Part shown: positions 39,086 through 46,986 of the stretch, piece after piece
Layout: each line of letters starts with the position of its first letter
How positions within the stretch are numbered: the stretch's first letter is position 1
The notes under the pieces: model-generated
The model's input: the letters and a program-made list of their open reading frames with translations, nothing else
What the model was told of the DNA's origin: nothing
The model's database searches: none
Assembly: GCA_017410245.1 (NCBI GenBank)
Contig: JAFQRE010000045.1
Span: 96,780-160,779 of the forward strand
Direction: 5' to 3'
Length of the DNA: 64,000 nt
Source of the DNA: Bacteroidaceae bacterium
GTDB lineage: Bacteria; Bacteroidota; Bacteroidia; Bacteroidales; Barnesiellaceae_A
Program-made: the position numbers and the translations under genes

Positions 39086-39724
39086 TCACTCGGGTTTTTT
39101 CCATAAAATAGTAAGGCCATCACGCAGGGGCAATATCACTTTCTCCACTCTGGGGTCGGTGGCAACAAAGTTGTTGAATGTATTTATACCCACTGTTTGA
39201 GGGTCGTGGCTATCGGGCTCAGTCACAACCTTTCCGTCCCACAATGTATTATCGGCCAAAATAAATCCACCGGGGCGCACAAGTGGCAACACAGCTTCAT
39301 AATAGCGCAAATAGTCGCGCTTATTGGCATCGATAAAGACAAGGTCGTAGGTTTCGGTAAGCGATGCTATGGTAGTCAGTGCATCACCTATTATCATCTT
39401 CACCTTATGCCCATAGGGCGACATAGCAAAATGCTCTTGTGCAAAGTCCTCCACCTCATCATCTATCTCGAGTGTATGCACCTCCCCGTCTTCTGCCATT
39501 CCCTCGGCAAAACATAGGGCCGAGTAGCCCGTAAATGTACCCAACTCAAGTACTCTACGGGGCTGTATCATACGACATATCATCTTCAATATACGTCCTT
39601 GCAAATGCCCCGACACCATACGCGGGCGCAAATGATACACATGGGTATCTCGATCGAGACGAGCCAATGCCGGCTCAGCAGCATCGATATGATTACATAT
39701 ATACTCTTCTATTGCCTCGTACAT
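39086..39724 (-). CDS. SAM-dependent O-methyltransferase (class I, COMT-like)
   Basis: Cytoplasmic methyltransferase of the Methyltransf_3 family, 212 residues. Motif I is VLELGTFTGYSALCFAEGM, the acidic ribose-binding residue is in HTLEIDDE, and LVFIDANKRDY carries the metal-binding Asp of the catechol-type enzymes. The substrate is unknown. It follows aroQ by 13 nt and may be cotranscribed with it; a functional link is not evident. Confidence 0.88.
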   Translation of the reverse strand: MYEAIEEYICNHIDAAEPALARLDRDTHVYHLRPRMVSGHLQGRILKMICRMIQPRRVLELGTFTGYSALCFAEGMAEDGEVHTLEIDDEVEDFAQEHFAMSPYGHKVKMIIGDALTTIASLTETYDLVFIDANKRDYLRYYEAVLPLVRPGGFILADNTLWDGKVVTEPDSHDPQTVGINTFNNFVATDPRVEKVILPLRDGLTILWKKPE

Positions 39725-39737
39725 AAATACTCAATCT

Positions 39738-40157
39738 TTATAGGTGCAACACCGCCTCAACGGCCAAACGATAAGAATCGAGTCCAAATCCGGTAATCGT
39801 ACCACGACAAGCCTCGGCTATAAATGAGACATGACGATAAGACTCGCGGGCAAAAATATTACTCATATGTACCTCTACAACGGGCGATTTTATAGCTCGC
39901 ACAGCATCGGCTATGGCTATCGATGTGTGTGTATAGGCACCTGCATTGAGAATGATTGCATCTACATCAAATCCATGCTCGTGCATACAATCGATAATGG
40001 CACCTTCGCTATTGGATTGGAAGTAGTCGATTGTGTGCATAGGAAATGCGCCTCGCAATTCGGCAAGATAGTCCTCAAACGTGCGCAATCCATATATATC
40101 AGGCTCCCTGCGTCCCAATAAATTGAGATTGGGGCCATTGATAATGAGTATATTCAT
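39738..40157 (-). CDS. aroQ: Type II 3-dehydroquinate dehydratase
   Basis: Third step of the shikimate pathway, 3-dehydroquinate to 3-dehydroshikimate. It has 139 residues with the signature ILIINGPNLNLLGRREPDIYG region at the start. The catalytic Tyr is in REPDIYG, the Asn in LNAGAYTHTS, and the His in VEVHMSN. It is divergent from xerD, with a short shared intergenic region. Confidence 0.96.
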   Translation of the reverse strand: MNILIINGPNLNLLGRREPDIYGLRTFEDYLAELRGAFPMHTIDYFQSNSEGAIIDCMHEHGFDVDAIILNAGAYTHTSIAIADAVRAIKSPVVEVHMSNIFARESYRHVSFIAEACRGTITGFGLDSYRLAVEAVLHL

Positions 40158-40186
40158 ATCCTTATGAGTTTTATAGGCATCAGGAC

Positions 40187-40218
40187 TTGTGCTTTTGACA
40201 TAAGTTTTGCTACCTTTG
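40187..40218 (+). promoter_or_regulatory. Promoter of xerD
   Basis: TTG (40187-40189), a 21-nt spacer and TACCTTTG (40211-40218) match the Bacteroidota consensus. Transcription would begin about 45 nt before the ATG at 40269, which excludes starts upstream. Confidence 0.6.
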
Positions 40219-40268
40219 TTCTATCAAGATGCAAATGTAGAAAAAAAAACGGAATAAACAGTAAACAT

Positions 40269-41171
40269 ATGTCGGCTGTTGCTCAAGATAATATACTGCG
40301 ACGATACATTACATACCTACGACTGGAGAAAGGCATGTCGGAAAATACCATTGAAGCATACATCAATGATATTGAAAAGTTGATGAGCTACCTATCGACC
40401 AGCAATATTTCATGGCAAAAGGTAGAGCGCAATACCCTGCATGAGTTTGTGTGTACACTGCAAGACGTGGGCATCAGTGCCCGTTCGCAAGCGCGCATCA
40501 TTTCAGGTATAAAATCATTTTATCGCTACGCACTGCTTGAAGGATATACCCAAGAAAATCCCACCACGCTGCTTGAAATGCCCCAACTCGGCCGGCACTT
40601 GCCCGAGGTGCTTACCCTCAACGAAATCAACGCCATGTTGTCATCGATAGATTGCAGCACCCCCGAAGGCCAACGCAACAGGGCCATTATCGAGGTGCTA
40701 TATAGCTGTGGGCTACGGGTATCGGAGTTGGTCAATCTGCGTCTATCACAACTCTACCTCAACGACGAATATATCTGCGTTGAAGGTAAGGGTAACAAAC
40801 AACGCCTCGTACCTATATCGGGACAAGCCATACGGGAGATCGAATTTTATCTGCCCGCCCGCGACAGCCTCAACATCAAGCCGGGCGAAGAAGATTTTCT
40901 TTTCCTCAACCGTCGCGGCAGGCATTTGACTCGTACAATGATATTCTACATCGTTCGTGACACTTGCGAGCTATGTGGCATCAAAAAACAAGTAAGCCCC
41001 CACACACTACGACACTCTTTTGCCACGCACCTGCTCGAAAATGGGGCCAACTTGCGCGCCATACAACAAATGTTGGGTCATGAAAGCATCACTACCACCG
41101 AGGTATATGTACACCTCGACCGCCATTTTTTACGCCAAGAGATCATCAACCACCACCCTCGCAACAAATAA
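40269..41171 (+). CDS. xerD: Site-specific tyrosine recombinase XerD
   Basis: Chromosome dimer resolution recombinase acting at dif with a XerC partner. From the ATG at 40269 it has 300 residues, against 298 in E. coli; the in-frame extension to 40164 is rejected because it crosses the promoter. Residues 1-90 are the SAM-like core-binding domain. The catalytic set is complete: Arg150, Lys174, His245, Arg248, His271 and Tyr280. No mobile element surrounds it, so it is the housekeeping copy. Confidence 0.94.
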   Translation: MSAVAQDNILRRYITYLRLEKGMSENTIEAYINDIEKLMSYLSTSNISWQKVERNTLHEFVCTLQDVGISARSQARIISGIKSFYRYALLEGYTQENPTTLLEMPQLGRHLPEVLTLNEINAMLSSIDCSTPEGQRNRAIIEVLYSCGLRVSELVNLRLSQLYLNDEYICVEGKGNKQRLVPISGQAIREIEFYLPARDSLNIKPGEEDFLFLNRRGRHLTRTMIFYIVRDTCELCGIKKQVSPHTLRHSFATHLLENGANLRAIQQMLGHESITTTEVYVHLDRHFLRQEIINHHPRNK

Positions 41172-41263
41172 CAATTGATAGCACAGCACATTGTCACGAT
41201 GCTTTATTTATAAAATTAACAAAAAATATAGGTTAATATACTATTTTATCAATAGGTTTTATG

Positions 41264-41271
41264 TATTTTTG
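41264..41271 (+). promoter_or_regulatory. -7 box of the OmpA-like/TPR lipoprotein gene
   Basis: TATTTTTG matches TAnnTTTG. It gives an AT-rich leader of about 45 nt to the ATG at 41320. Confidence 0.45.
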
Positions 41272-41319
41272 TGGCTTGAAAAAATTAAGCCAATACTAAT
41301 CAATTTTATACATTACATT

Positions 41320-42996
41320 ATGAGTAAAAAACTTTCATTCCCTTTGCTTCTCCTTTGCTTGTTTGCATTGGTAGGTTGCAACAAAGAGATGGCTCCTCTC
41401 ACTGCCGATTATTTCAAGGTTAACCCCTCGCCCCTCGAGGCCAAAGGTGGTATGGTTACTGCTACTGTAACAGGTACTTTCCCCGAGAAATATTTCGACA
41501 AAAATGCTGTAGTGACAGTAACTCCCTATATGGTATATGCCGAGGGCGAAACTGCCGGTACTCCTTTTGTTTATCAAGGTGAAAAAGTTCAAGGTAACGA
41601 CCAAACTATCAGCTACAAAGCCGGTGGTGTAATCACTATGCCCGTTGCCTTCAAATATATTCCCGAGATGCAAAAGTCGGGTCTTTACCTTGCATTCAAC
41701 ATTCAACAAGGCAAGAAAGCCTATGAGTTGCCCCGCGTAAAAGTTGCCGAGGGTGTTTTGGCTACTGCCGAGTTGGCTAACGCAGGTACAGTTAATCCTG
41801 CTATCGCTGCCGACAAGTTCCAACGCATCATCAAAGAGACTTACTCTGCCGACATCAAGTTCCTCATTCAACAAACCAACATTCGTGCTCAAGAGTTGAA
41901 ATCGGACGACATGACTGCATTGAACGCTCAATTGCGTGAGGCTAACGAGGCCGAAAACCTCGAAATTGAGAATGTAAATATCTCTTCTTACGCTTCACCC
42001 GATGGTGATATGGACCTCAACACTCGCATTGCCGAGGGTCGTGAGAACAACACCTTGAAGATGCTCAAGAAACAATGGAAGAAAGACAAAATTGAGGCCG
42101 ACCTCACTGCCGAGTTTACTGCTGAGGACTGGGAAGGCTTCCGCGAACTCGTTGCTGCTTCTGACATTCAAGACAAAAACCTCATTCTCCGTGTGCTCGA
42201 AATGTACAACGATCCCGAACAACGTGAGCGTGAAATCAAAAACTTGTCTTCAATCTATGGCGACTTGGCCGAGGAGATTCTCCCCCAATTGCGTCGTTCT
42301 CGCATCACTGCTTCAATCAACGTGATTGGCAAGTCTGACGAAGAAATCAAAGAATTGGTTGCTACAGCTCCTGCTACTCTCACTGTTGATGAGTTGCTCT
42401 ATGCTGCTGCCATCGAGAAAAACAATGCCGCTAAAACCGACATCTACAAAAAAGTTACCGAAATCTATCCCAACGACTATCGTGGTTACAACAACTTGGG
42501 TATGATGTACTACAAAGCCGGCAACTACACCAACGCTGCTCGTCTCTTCGACGTTGCTGCCAAGTTGGCTCCCGAGTCGGCCGAGGTTACTATGAACCAA
42601 GGTCTTATCGACTTGAACAATGGTGAGTACAACGAGGCCGCCGCTGCATTTGGCAAGGCCGGTCAAGTTCCCGAAGTAAACGAGGCTCTCGGTGTATATT
42701 ACATCAAGAAAGGCGACTACAATGCTGCTGTAAGAGCTTTTGGCGAGGCTAAGACAAACAATGCTGCTTTGGCACAAATCATGGTTAATGACTACAACAA
42801 AGCCCGCACTACTTTGGCCGCTATTCCTGCTCCCGATGCAACTACATACTACTTGCTCGCTGTTCTCGGTGCTCGCACCAACAACGTTCAAATGGTTACT
42901 TCAAACTTGCGTCAATCATTCCGTCTCGACGCCAACATGCGCGAGGCTGCTGCTAAAGACTTGGAGTTTGCCAAATTCAACCTCTCAGAAATCTAA
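41320..42996 (+). CDS. Lipoprotein with OmpA-like segment and TPR repeats
   Basis: Envelope lipoprotein of 558 residues. The ATG at 41320 is chosen because it starts a clean lipoprotein signal with lipobox LVGC; the in-frame extension to 41191 crosses the promoter. The N-terminal half is beta-rich (about 25-150). Around 220-245, SSYASPDGDMDLN followed by an Arg-rich helix resembles the peptidoglycan-binding OmpA-type domain of Bacteroidota. From about 350 the protein is TPR-like (GYNNLGMMYYKAGNY, AEVTMNQGLIDLNNGEY). It may link the outer membrane to peptidoglycan or act as a scaffold; this is inference. The codons are dominated by GCT, ACT and CTC, unlike neighbours, which suggests high expression. 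A hairpin terminator follows. Confidence 0.75.
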   Translation: MSKKLSFPLLLLCLFALVGCNKEMAPLTADYFKVNPSPLEAKGGMVTATVTGTFPEKYFDKNAVVTVTPYMVYAEGETAGTPFVYQGEKVQGNDQTISYKAGGVITMPVAFKYIPEMQKSGLYLAFNIQQGKKAYELPRVKVAEGVLATAELANAGTVNPAIAADKFQRIIKETYSADIKFLIQQTNIRAQELKSDDMTALNAQLREANEAENLEIENVNISSYASPDGDMDLNTRIAEGRENNTLKMLKKQWKKDKIEADLTAEFTAEDWEGFRELVAASDIQDKNLILRVLEMYNDPEQREREIKNLSSIYGDLAEEILPQLRRSRITASINVIGKSDEEIKELVATAPATLTVDELLYAAAIEKNNAAKTDIYKKVTEIYPNDYRGYNNLGMMYYKAGNYTNAARLFDVAAKLAPESAEVTMNQGLIDLNNGEYNEAAAAFGKAGQVPEVNEALGVYYIKKGDYNAAVRAFGEAKTNNAALAQIMVNDYNKARTTLAAIPAPDATTYYLLAVLGARTNNVQMVTSNLRQSFRLDANMREAAAKDLEFAKFNLSEI

Positions 42997-43021
42997 TAGT
43001 TGTCCTTTTCAACAACACATA

Positions 43022-43055
43022 GAGGGCATGTCAAAAAAATTGGCATGCCCTCTTT
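43022..43055 (+). terminator. A-loop hairpin terminator after the lipoprotein gene
   Basis: The 31-nt palindrome 43022-43052 forms a 13-bp stem around a loop of five A, followed by TTT. A relative with paired base changes lies at 49390-49420. Confidence 0.75.
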
Positions 43056-43126
43056 AAGTATGTAAAGCTGTATAACCACATCGCAACATTCTGCTCTATT
43101 CTGTACGCACTTTCGCATCTTTATTG

Positions 43127-43134
43127 TATCTTTG
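43127..43134 (+). promoter_or_regulatory. -7 box of the YfhO-family gene
   Basis: TATCTTTG matches TAnnTTTG and lies 20 nt before the ATG, giving a short leader. The -33 element is unclear. Confidence 0.45.
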
Positions 43135-43154
43135 CCTCATATAAAATTGTAGCT

Positions 43155-45599
43155 ATGAACTTAAAAGAGAATTTCAAAAAGGCACTACCCTATCTGCTTT
43201 CGGTGGCATTCTTTGCCATTGTGTCGTATTTGTATTTTACCCCCGAGATTTTCGAGGGAAAGATATTGTTTCAACACGATACTCAACAGGGTATTGCCAT
43301 AGGACAAGAGGCCAAGGCTTTCAGAGAATCTACCGGTGAAGTTACACGTTGGAGCAACACAACCTTCTCGGGTATGCCCACATTCCAGATTTCGCCTTCC
43401 TACAGCAACAATGAGATAATAAAAGGTATAGAGAGCATCTATAGGCTCTTCTTCAACAATCCGGCATCATACCTCTTCATAATGATGCTCGGCTTCTTTA
43501 TCTTTATGCTGGCAATGGGTTGCAAGTGGTATTACGCCGTTTTGGGTGCTCTTGCCTACACATTCTCGTCATATTTCTTCATTATCATACAAGCCGGACA
43601 CATCTGGAAGTTCATTACACTGGCCTATATACCCCCCACATTGGCCGGTATCGTTTGGGCCTATCGTGGTCGTTACCTGCTCGGTGCAGGTGTGGCAGCT
43701 CTATTTGCCATGTTGCAAATCTCGTCCAACCACATACAGATGACATACTACTTCCTCTTTGTCATTGTAGCCATAGTTATAGCCTATGCCGTAGAGCTGA
43801 TACGCGCCAAGAAGGGTGCCCAGTTTCTCAAAGCAAGCGGTGTTCTTGTCTTAGCTGCAGCATTGGCAGTAGGAGCCAACCTGCCATCGCTCTATCACAC
43901 ACAGAAGTATAGCAAAGAGACCATGCGTGGTGGCCACTCGGAGCTCACTACCTACACTGCAGGGGGCGAGGCACAGAAGCCCCAAAGCGGACTCAACAAA
44001 GAATACATCACACAATGGAGCTATGGCAAGATGGAGACATTCTCACTACTCATACCCAATATCAAAGGTGGTGCATCGGGCATGCTATCGAGCCAAGAGA
44101 AAGCCGTAGATGCAGCTCCCGCCTCGGCACGTCCCTACCTCTCGCAAGTGAACAGTTACTGGGGCGACCAGCCCGGCACTTCAGGGCCTGTATATGTAGG
44201 AGCCATCGTGTGTCTGCTGTTTGTCATGGGTTGCATCACCATCAAGTCGCCATTCAAGTGGGCCATGATAGCCGCCATCATCTTCTCTATACTCCTATCG
44301 TGGGGTAAGAACTTTATGCCTCTTACCGAGTGGTTTATCGACAACTTCCCCATGTACAACAAGTTCCGTACCGTATCCAGCATACTTGTCATTGCCGAGT
44401 TCTGCATACCGGTATTGGCCATATTGGCACTGAAAGAGTTTATCGAGAAACACGATGCCAAGCAACTGCGAGCATTATACATTGCCACCGGTATCACTGG
44501 CGGCATAGCACTCCTTGCATGGATTGCTCCCGGTATTTTCGGCCCCTTCACAAGTGGCTATGAGCGCGAAATGGTAGCTCAAAATGCACAACTCGGCTTC
44601 ATATTCGATGGTGTTGCCGAGGCTCGTCAGGCAGTATTCAAAGCCGATGCATTGCGCACACTATTGTTCATCGTGGCCGCAGCAGCCCTCCTGGCAATCA
44701 CAGCCAAGGGCAAGTTACAATCAAAGTGGGCACTATTGGCCATAGGCATCTTACTCATAGCCGACATGGGTATAGTAAACAAACGCTACCTCAACGGCAG
44801 CCATTTTGTCGATGACAACCGCAAAGACAACCCATTCCCCATGACACAGGTCGATAAGTACATCTTGCAAGACCCCGACCCCAACTATCGTGTATTCAAC
44901 TTGGCCGCAGGCGACCCCTTCAGCGATGCGCGCACGTCATACTACCACAAGTCTATCGGAGGCTATCACGCAGCCAAGTTGGCTCGTTATCAAGACCTCA
45001 TCAACCGACAACTCTCGCAAATGAACCTGTCGGTAATCAATATGCTCAATACCAAATACTTCATTGTGCCCACACAAGAAGGTGGTATAACCGTAGAGCG
45101 CAACCCCGATGCCATGGGCAATGCTTGGTTGGTAGATGAAGTGATGTGGGTAGAAAATGCCGATGCCGAGATGGCAGCAATCGACACCTTCAACCCCGCA
45201 CAAACGGCTGTCGTAGATCGTCGCTTCGAGCAACTCATCGACGATAGCGCCACTACTGCCACACCCGGCGACACCATTTACCTCACATCATACAAGCCCA
45301 ACGAGCTACGCTACACATCGCACACCGCACAACCGCGTGTAGCCGTATTCTCCGAGATATACTTCCCATGGGGCTGGCACGTCACTATTGATGGTCAAGA
45401 AGCCAAAGAAGCACGCGCCAACTATGTACTTCGCGCCCTCAACATTCCTGCCGGCAACCACGAGATAGTATTCCGTTTTGAGCCCGAGTCCATCGCCACA
45501 ACCGAGGGCATAGCCTACGCATCTATAGCCGGCATACTATTGCTACTGCTTGCCACAATAGTCGTTCCCATCGTTCGCCGTAAGCACGATTGTAAGTAA
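43155..45599 (+). CDS. YfhO-family polytopic membrane protein
   Basis: Integral inner-membrane protein of 814 residues with about 12-13 hydrophobic helices, a GT-C-like layout. The first helix is at about 12-30. The first loop has FQHDTQQGIAIGQEAKAF and WSNTTFSGMPTFQ, features of the YfhO family, whose Gram-positive members transfer sugars to teichoic acids. A soluble domain of about 560-780 precedes the final helix. A role in glycosylating an envelope polymer or protein is inferred from the family; donor and acceptor are unknown. It has its own promoter and terminator. Confidence 0.85.
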   Translation: MNLKENFKKALPYLLSVAFFAIVSYLYFTPEIFEGKILFQHDTQQGIAIGQEAKAFRESTGEVTRWSNTTFSGMPTFQISPSYSNNEIIKGIESIYRLFFNNPASYLFIMMLGFFIFMLAMGCKWYYAVLGALAYTFSSYFFIIIQAGHIWKFITLAYIPPTLAGIVWAYRGRYLLGAGVAALFAMLQISSNHIQMTYYFLFVIVAIVIAYAVELIRAKKGAQFLKASGVLVLAAALAVGANLPSLYHTQKYSKETMRGGHSELTTYTAGGEAQKPQSGLNKEYITQWSYGKMETFSLLIPNIKGGASGMLSSQEKAVDAAPASARPYLSQVNSYWGDQPGTSGPVYVGAIVCLLFVMGCITIKSPFKWAMIAAIIFSILLSWGKNFMPLTEWFIDNFPMYNKFRTVSSILVIAEFCIPVLAILALKEFIEKHDAKQLRALYIATGITGGIALLAWIAPGIFGPFTSGYEREMVAQNAQLGFIFDGVAEARQAVFKADALRTLLFIVAAAALLAITAKGKLQSKWALLAIGILLIADMGIVNKRYLNGSHFVDDNRKDNPFPMTQVDKYILQDPDPNYRVFNLAAGDPFSDARTSYYHKSIGGYHAAKLARYQDLINRQLSQMNLSVINMLNTKYFIVPTQEGGITVERNPDAMGNAWLVDEVMWVENADAEMAAIDTFNPAQTAVVDRRFEQLIDDSATTATPGDTIYLTSYKPNELRYTSHTAQPRVAVFSEIYFPWGWHVTIDGQEAKEARANYVLRALNIPAGNHEIVFRFEPESIATTEGIAYASIAGILLLLLATIVVPIVRRKHDCK

Positions 45600-45630
45600 A
45601 AGTATAAAAGTATATTATATATGTATAAAG

Positions 45631-45658
45631 GCAGTGTCATGACGACATTGCTTTTTTT
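45631..45658 (+). terminator. Rho-independent terminator of the YfhO gene
   Basis: An 8-bp stem with one G-T pair (45631-45638 with 45644-45651) is followed by seven T. Confidence 0.85.
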
Positions 45659-45753
45659 GTTGGGTGGATACTGTTGGCTTTTATAGAGACAATATAGCAG
45701 CCAAGAGTATCCTTTTCTGCCCATTTGCATAGAATTACCGCAGCCACATTTAA

Positions 45754-45853
45754 CGCTCGTGGCTCGTGGCTCGTGACCGGAACGGACAAATACGTAAAGT
45801 TTTCATTTACGTTGCCTCTAATGAGGCACGAGTCGCGAGCGTCGCGACTCTAC
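45754..45853 (+). repeat. REPIN-like palindromic repeat unit 1
   Basis: One of four related ~108-bp units. The right end is a perfect 9-bp palindrome with a 3-nt loop (45830-45838 with 45842-45850). The left palindrome is degraded. The spacer contains a local inverted repeat (TACGTAAA...TTTACGT) and differs from the other copies. The surrounding 45659-46819 contains no credible gene. Confidence 0.65.
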
Positions 45854-46135
45854 GAATATCCGTAATGGCATCAGTTTGAACTTGTTACGGAATATCGGTG
45901 TGAATGTAATAAATACTCGTGTTGATTTTTTCAACCCCTCAGTCTCGCATAGCTCGACAGCTCCCCTATATTGCTCCACAACACAGAGGAGCAAAAGGAA
46001 ACCTTTCTGACCACAAGAGCCGTAGAGTAACATTTTCTGCCCCTGCGAACGTAGTGAGATAGGGGAAGTCCCGCAAGGGGAAGGGGTTAAACCATAGAGC
46101 CGTAGTTACAAATCGTAGAGCCATAGTTACAAGGC

Positions 46136-46242
46136 GTAGAGCCACGACGCTCGTGCCTCGTGCCTCGTTAGAGGCAAAAGTGAATGAATTTGTGATGTTT
46201 CTTTGACCGTCCCGGCGAGTAGAGCCACGACGCTCGTGGCTC
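46136..46242 (-). repeat. REPIN-like palindromic repeat unit 2
   Basis: It begins GTAGAGCC and ends with a perfect palindrome (46222-46230 with 46234-46242, loop CGC). It lies in the opposite orientation to units 1 and 4. The spacer of about 60 nt closely matches units 3 and 4. Confidence 0.75.
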
Positions 46243-46544
46243 CAAGCGTCGCGACTCTACGAATATCCGTAATGGCAACAGTTTGAACTTGTTACGGAAT
46301 ATCGGTGTGAATGTAATAAATACTCGTGTTGATTTTTTCAACCCCTCAGTCTCGCATAGCTCGACAGCTCCCCTATATTGCTCCGCAACACAGAGGAGCA
46401 AAAGGAAACCTTTTCTGACCACAAGAGCCGTAGAGTAACTTTTTCTGTCCCTGCAAACGTAGTGAGATAGGGGAAGTCCCGTAAGGGGAAGGGGTTGAAA
46501 CCGTAGAGCCGTAGTTACAAACCGTAGAGCCACAGTTACAAGGC

Positions 46545-46651
46545 GTAGAGCCACGACGCTCGTGCCTCGGCAGAGGCAGAGGCAAAAGTGAATGAAATCG
46601 TGACGTTTTCTTGTCCGTTCCGGACACGAGTCGCGAGCGTCGCGACTCTAC
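46545..46651 (-). repeat. REPIN-like palindromic repeat unit 3
   Basis: It begins GTAGAGCC and ends CTCTAC with a perfect palindrome (46628-46636 with 46640-46648, loop GCG). It lies about 170 nt upstream of the conserved promoter of the second DUF6562 gene. Confidence 0.75.
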
Positions 46652-46819
46652 GAATATCCGTAATGCCTATGGCACAAACGGAGTACGGAATATCATTGTA
46701 AAAACGTCAGCCAGTATGGTCACATTGCCCAAGGCGAGAGCTTCACATTCCGCTCAATTTTCAACGTCCAAGCACCTCCAAAACATAAGAAATTGGGCTA
46801 TTTTTAAAAGATTAGCATC

Positions 46820-46986
46820 TTTTAACTATCGGGGGGATAATTTCGATTATCTATATTTACTTTTGTCAAATATTTTATAACGAATACGCTCATATGCAGT
46901 TACAAAGCGGGTTTACTACAAGTGGACTTCGTATTTTTTATGATGACAAATATTTCTTAATCAACCTATTAATAAGTACTTTGAAA
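46820..46986 (+). promoter_or_regulatory. Conserved G-tract promoter and leader of second DUF6562 gene
   Basis: TTTAACTATC, six G, ATAATTTCGATT and ATCTATATTT (46821-46858) match the block before the first DUF6562 gene at 14466. Possible -7 boxes are TATATTTA (46852-46859) and TACTTTTG (46858-46865). TTTTTTATGATGA and TTAATCAAC before the ATG are also shared. Confidence 0.6.

Larger units (their letters stand above)
45841..46700 (+). repeat. 0.4-kb tandem direct repeat, two copies plus partial third
   Basis: The sequence starting at 45841 recurs at 46248 (period 407) and begins again at 46639 (period 391) before diverging. Each copy has the same order: a TCCGTAA/TTACGG hairpin, a ~110-bp conserved block, a G-rich block, two to three 21-bp repeats of the type GTAGAGCCRYAGTTACAA, and a palindromic unit. 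Differences between the two full copies are scattered single bases and small indels. Short ORFs inside it are read in either strand and have no start signals, so it is treated as non-coding. Confidence 0.85.

Noticed and set aside
40164..40268. N-terminal extension of xerD
   Set aside because: It would be translated from sequence that contains the promoter and adds residues not found in the family.
40269..41171. XerD as an invertase for the surface-protein region
   Set aside because: Length, catalytic residues and context are those of the housekeeping chromosome recombinase, and no dif-like or invertible sites were found next to it.
41191..41319. 43-residue N-terminal extension of the OmpA-like/TPR lipoprotein
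   Set aside because: It crosses the promoter box and would bury the lipoprotein signal.
46092..46143. Short direct repeats of about 21 bp that could suggest a CRISPR array
   Set aside because: Only two to three units, directly adjacent with no spacers, and no cas gene nearby.
46168..46554. Minus-strand ORF of 128 residues in the repeat cluster, with relatives at 45818-46033 and plus-strand 61364-61564 sharing VVRKGFLLLLCVAEQYRGA
   Set aside because: The shared peptide is only the translation of the non-coding repeat. The copies start at different places, are cut at different points and have no promoter or start signal.
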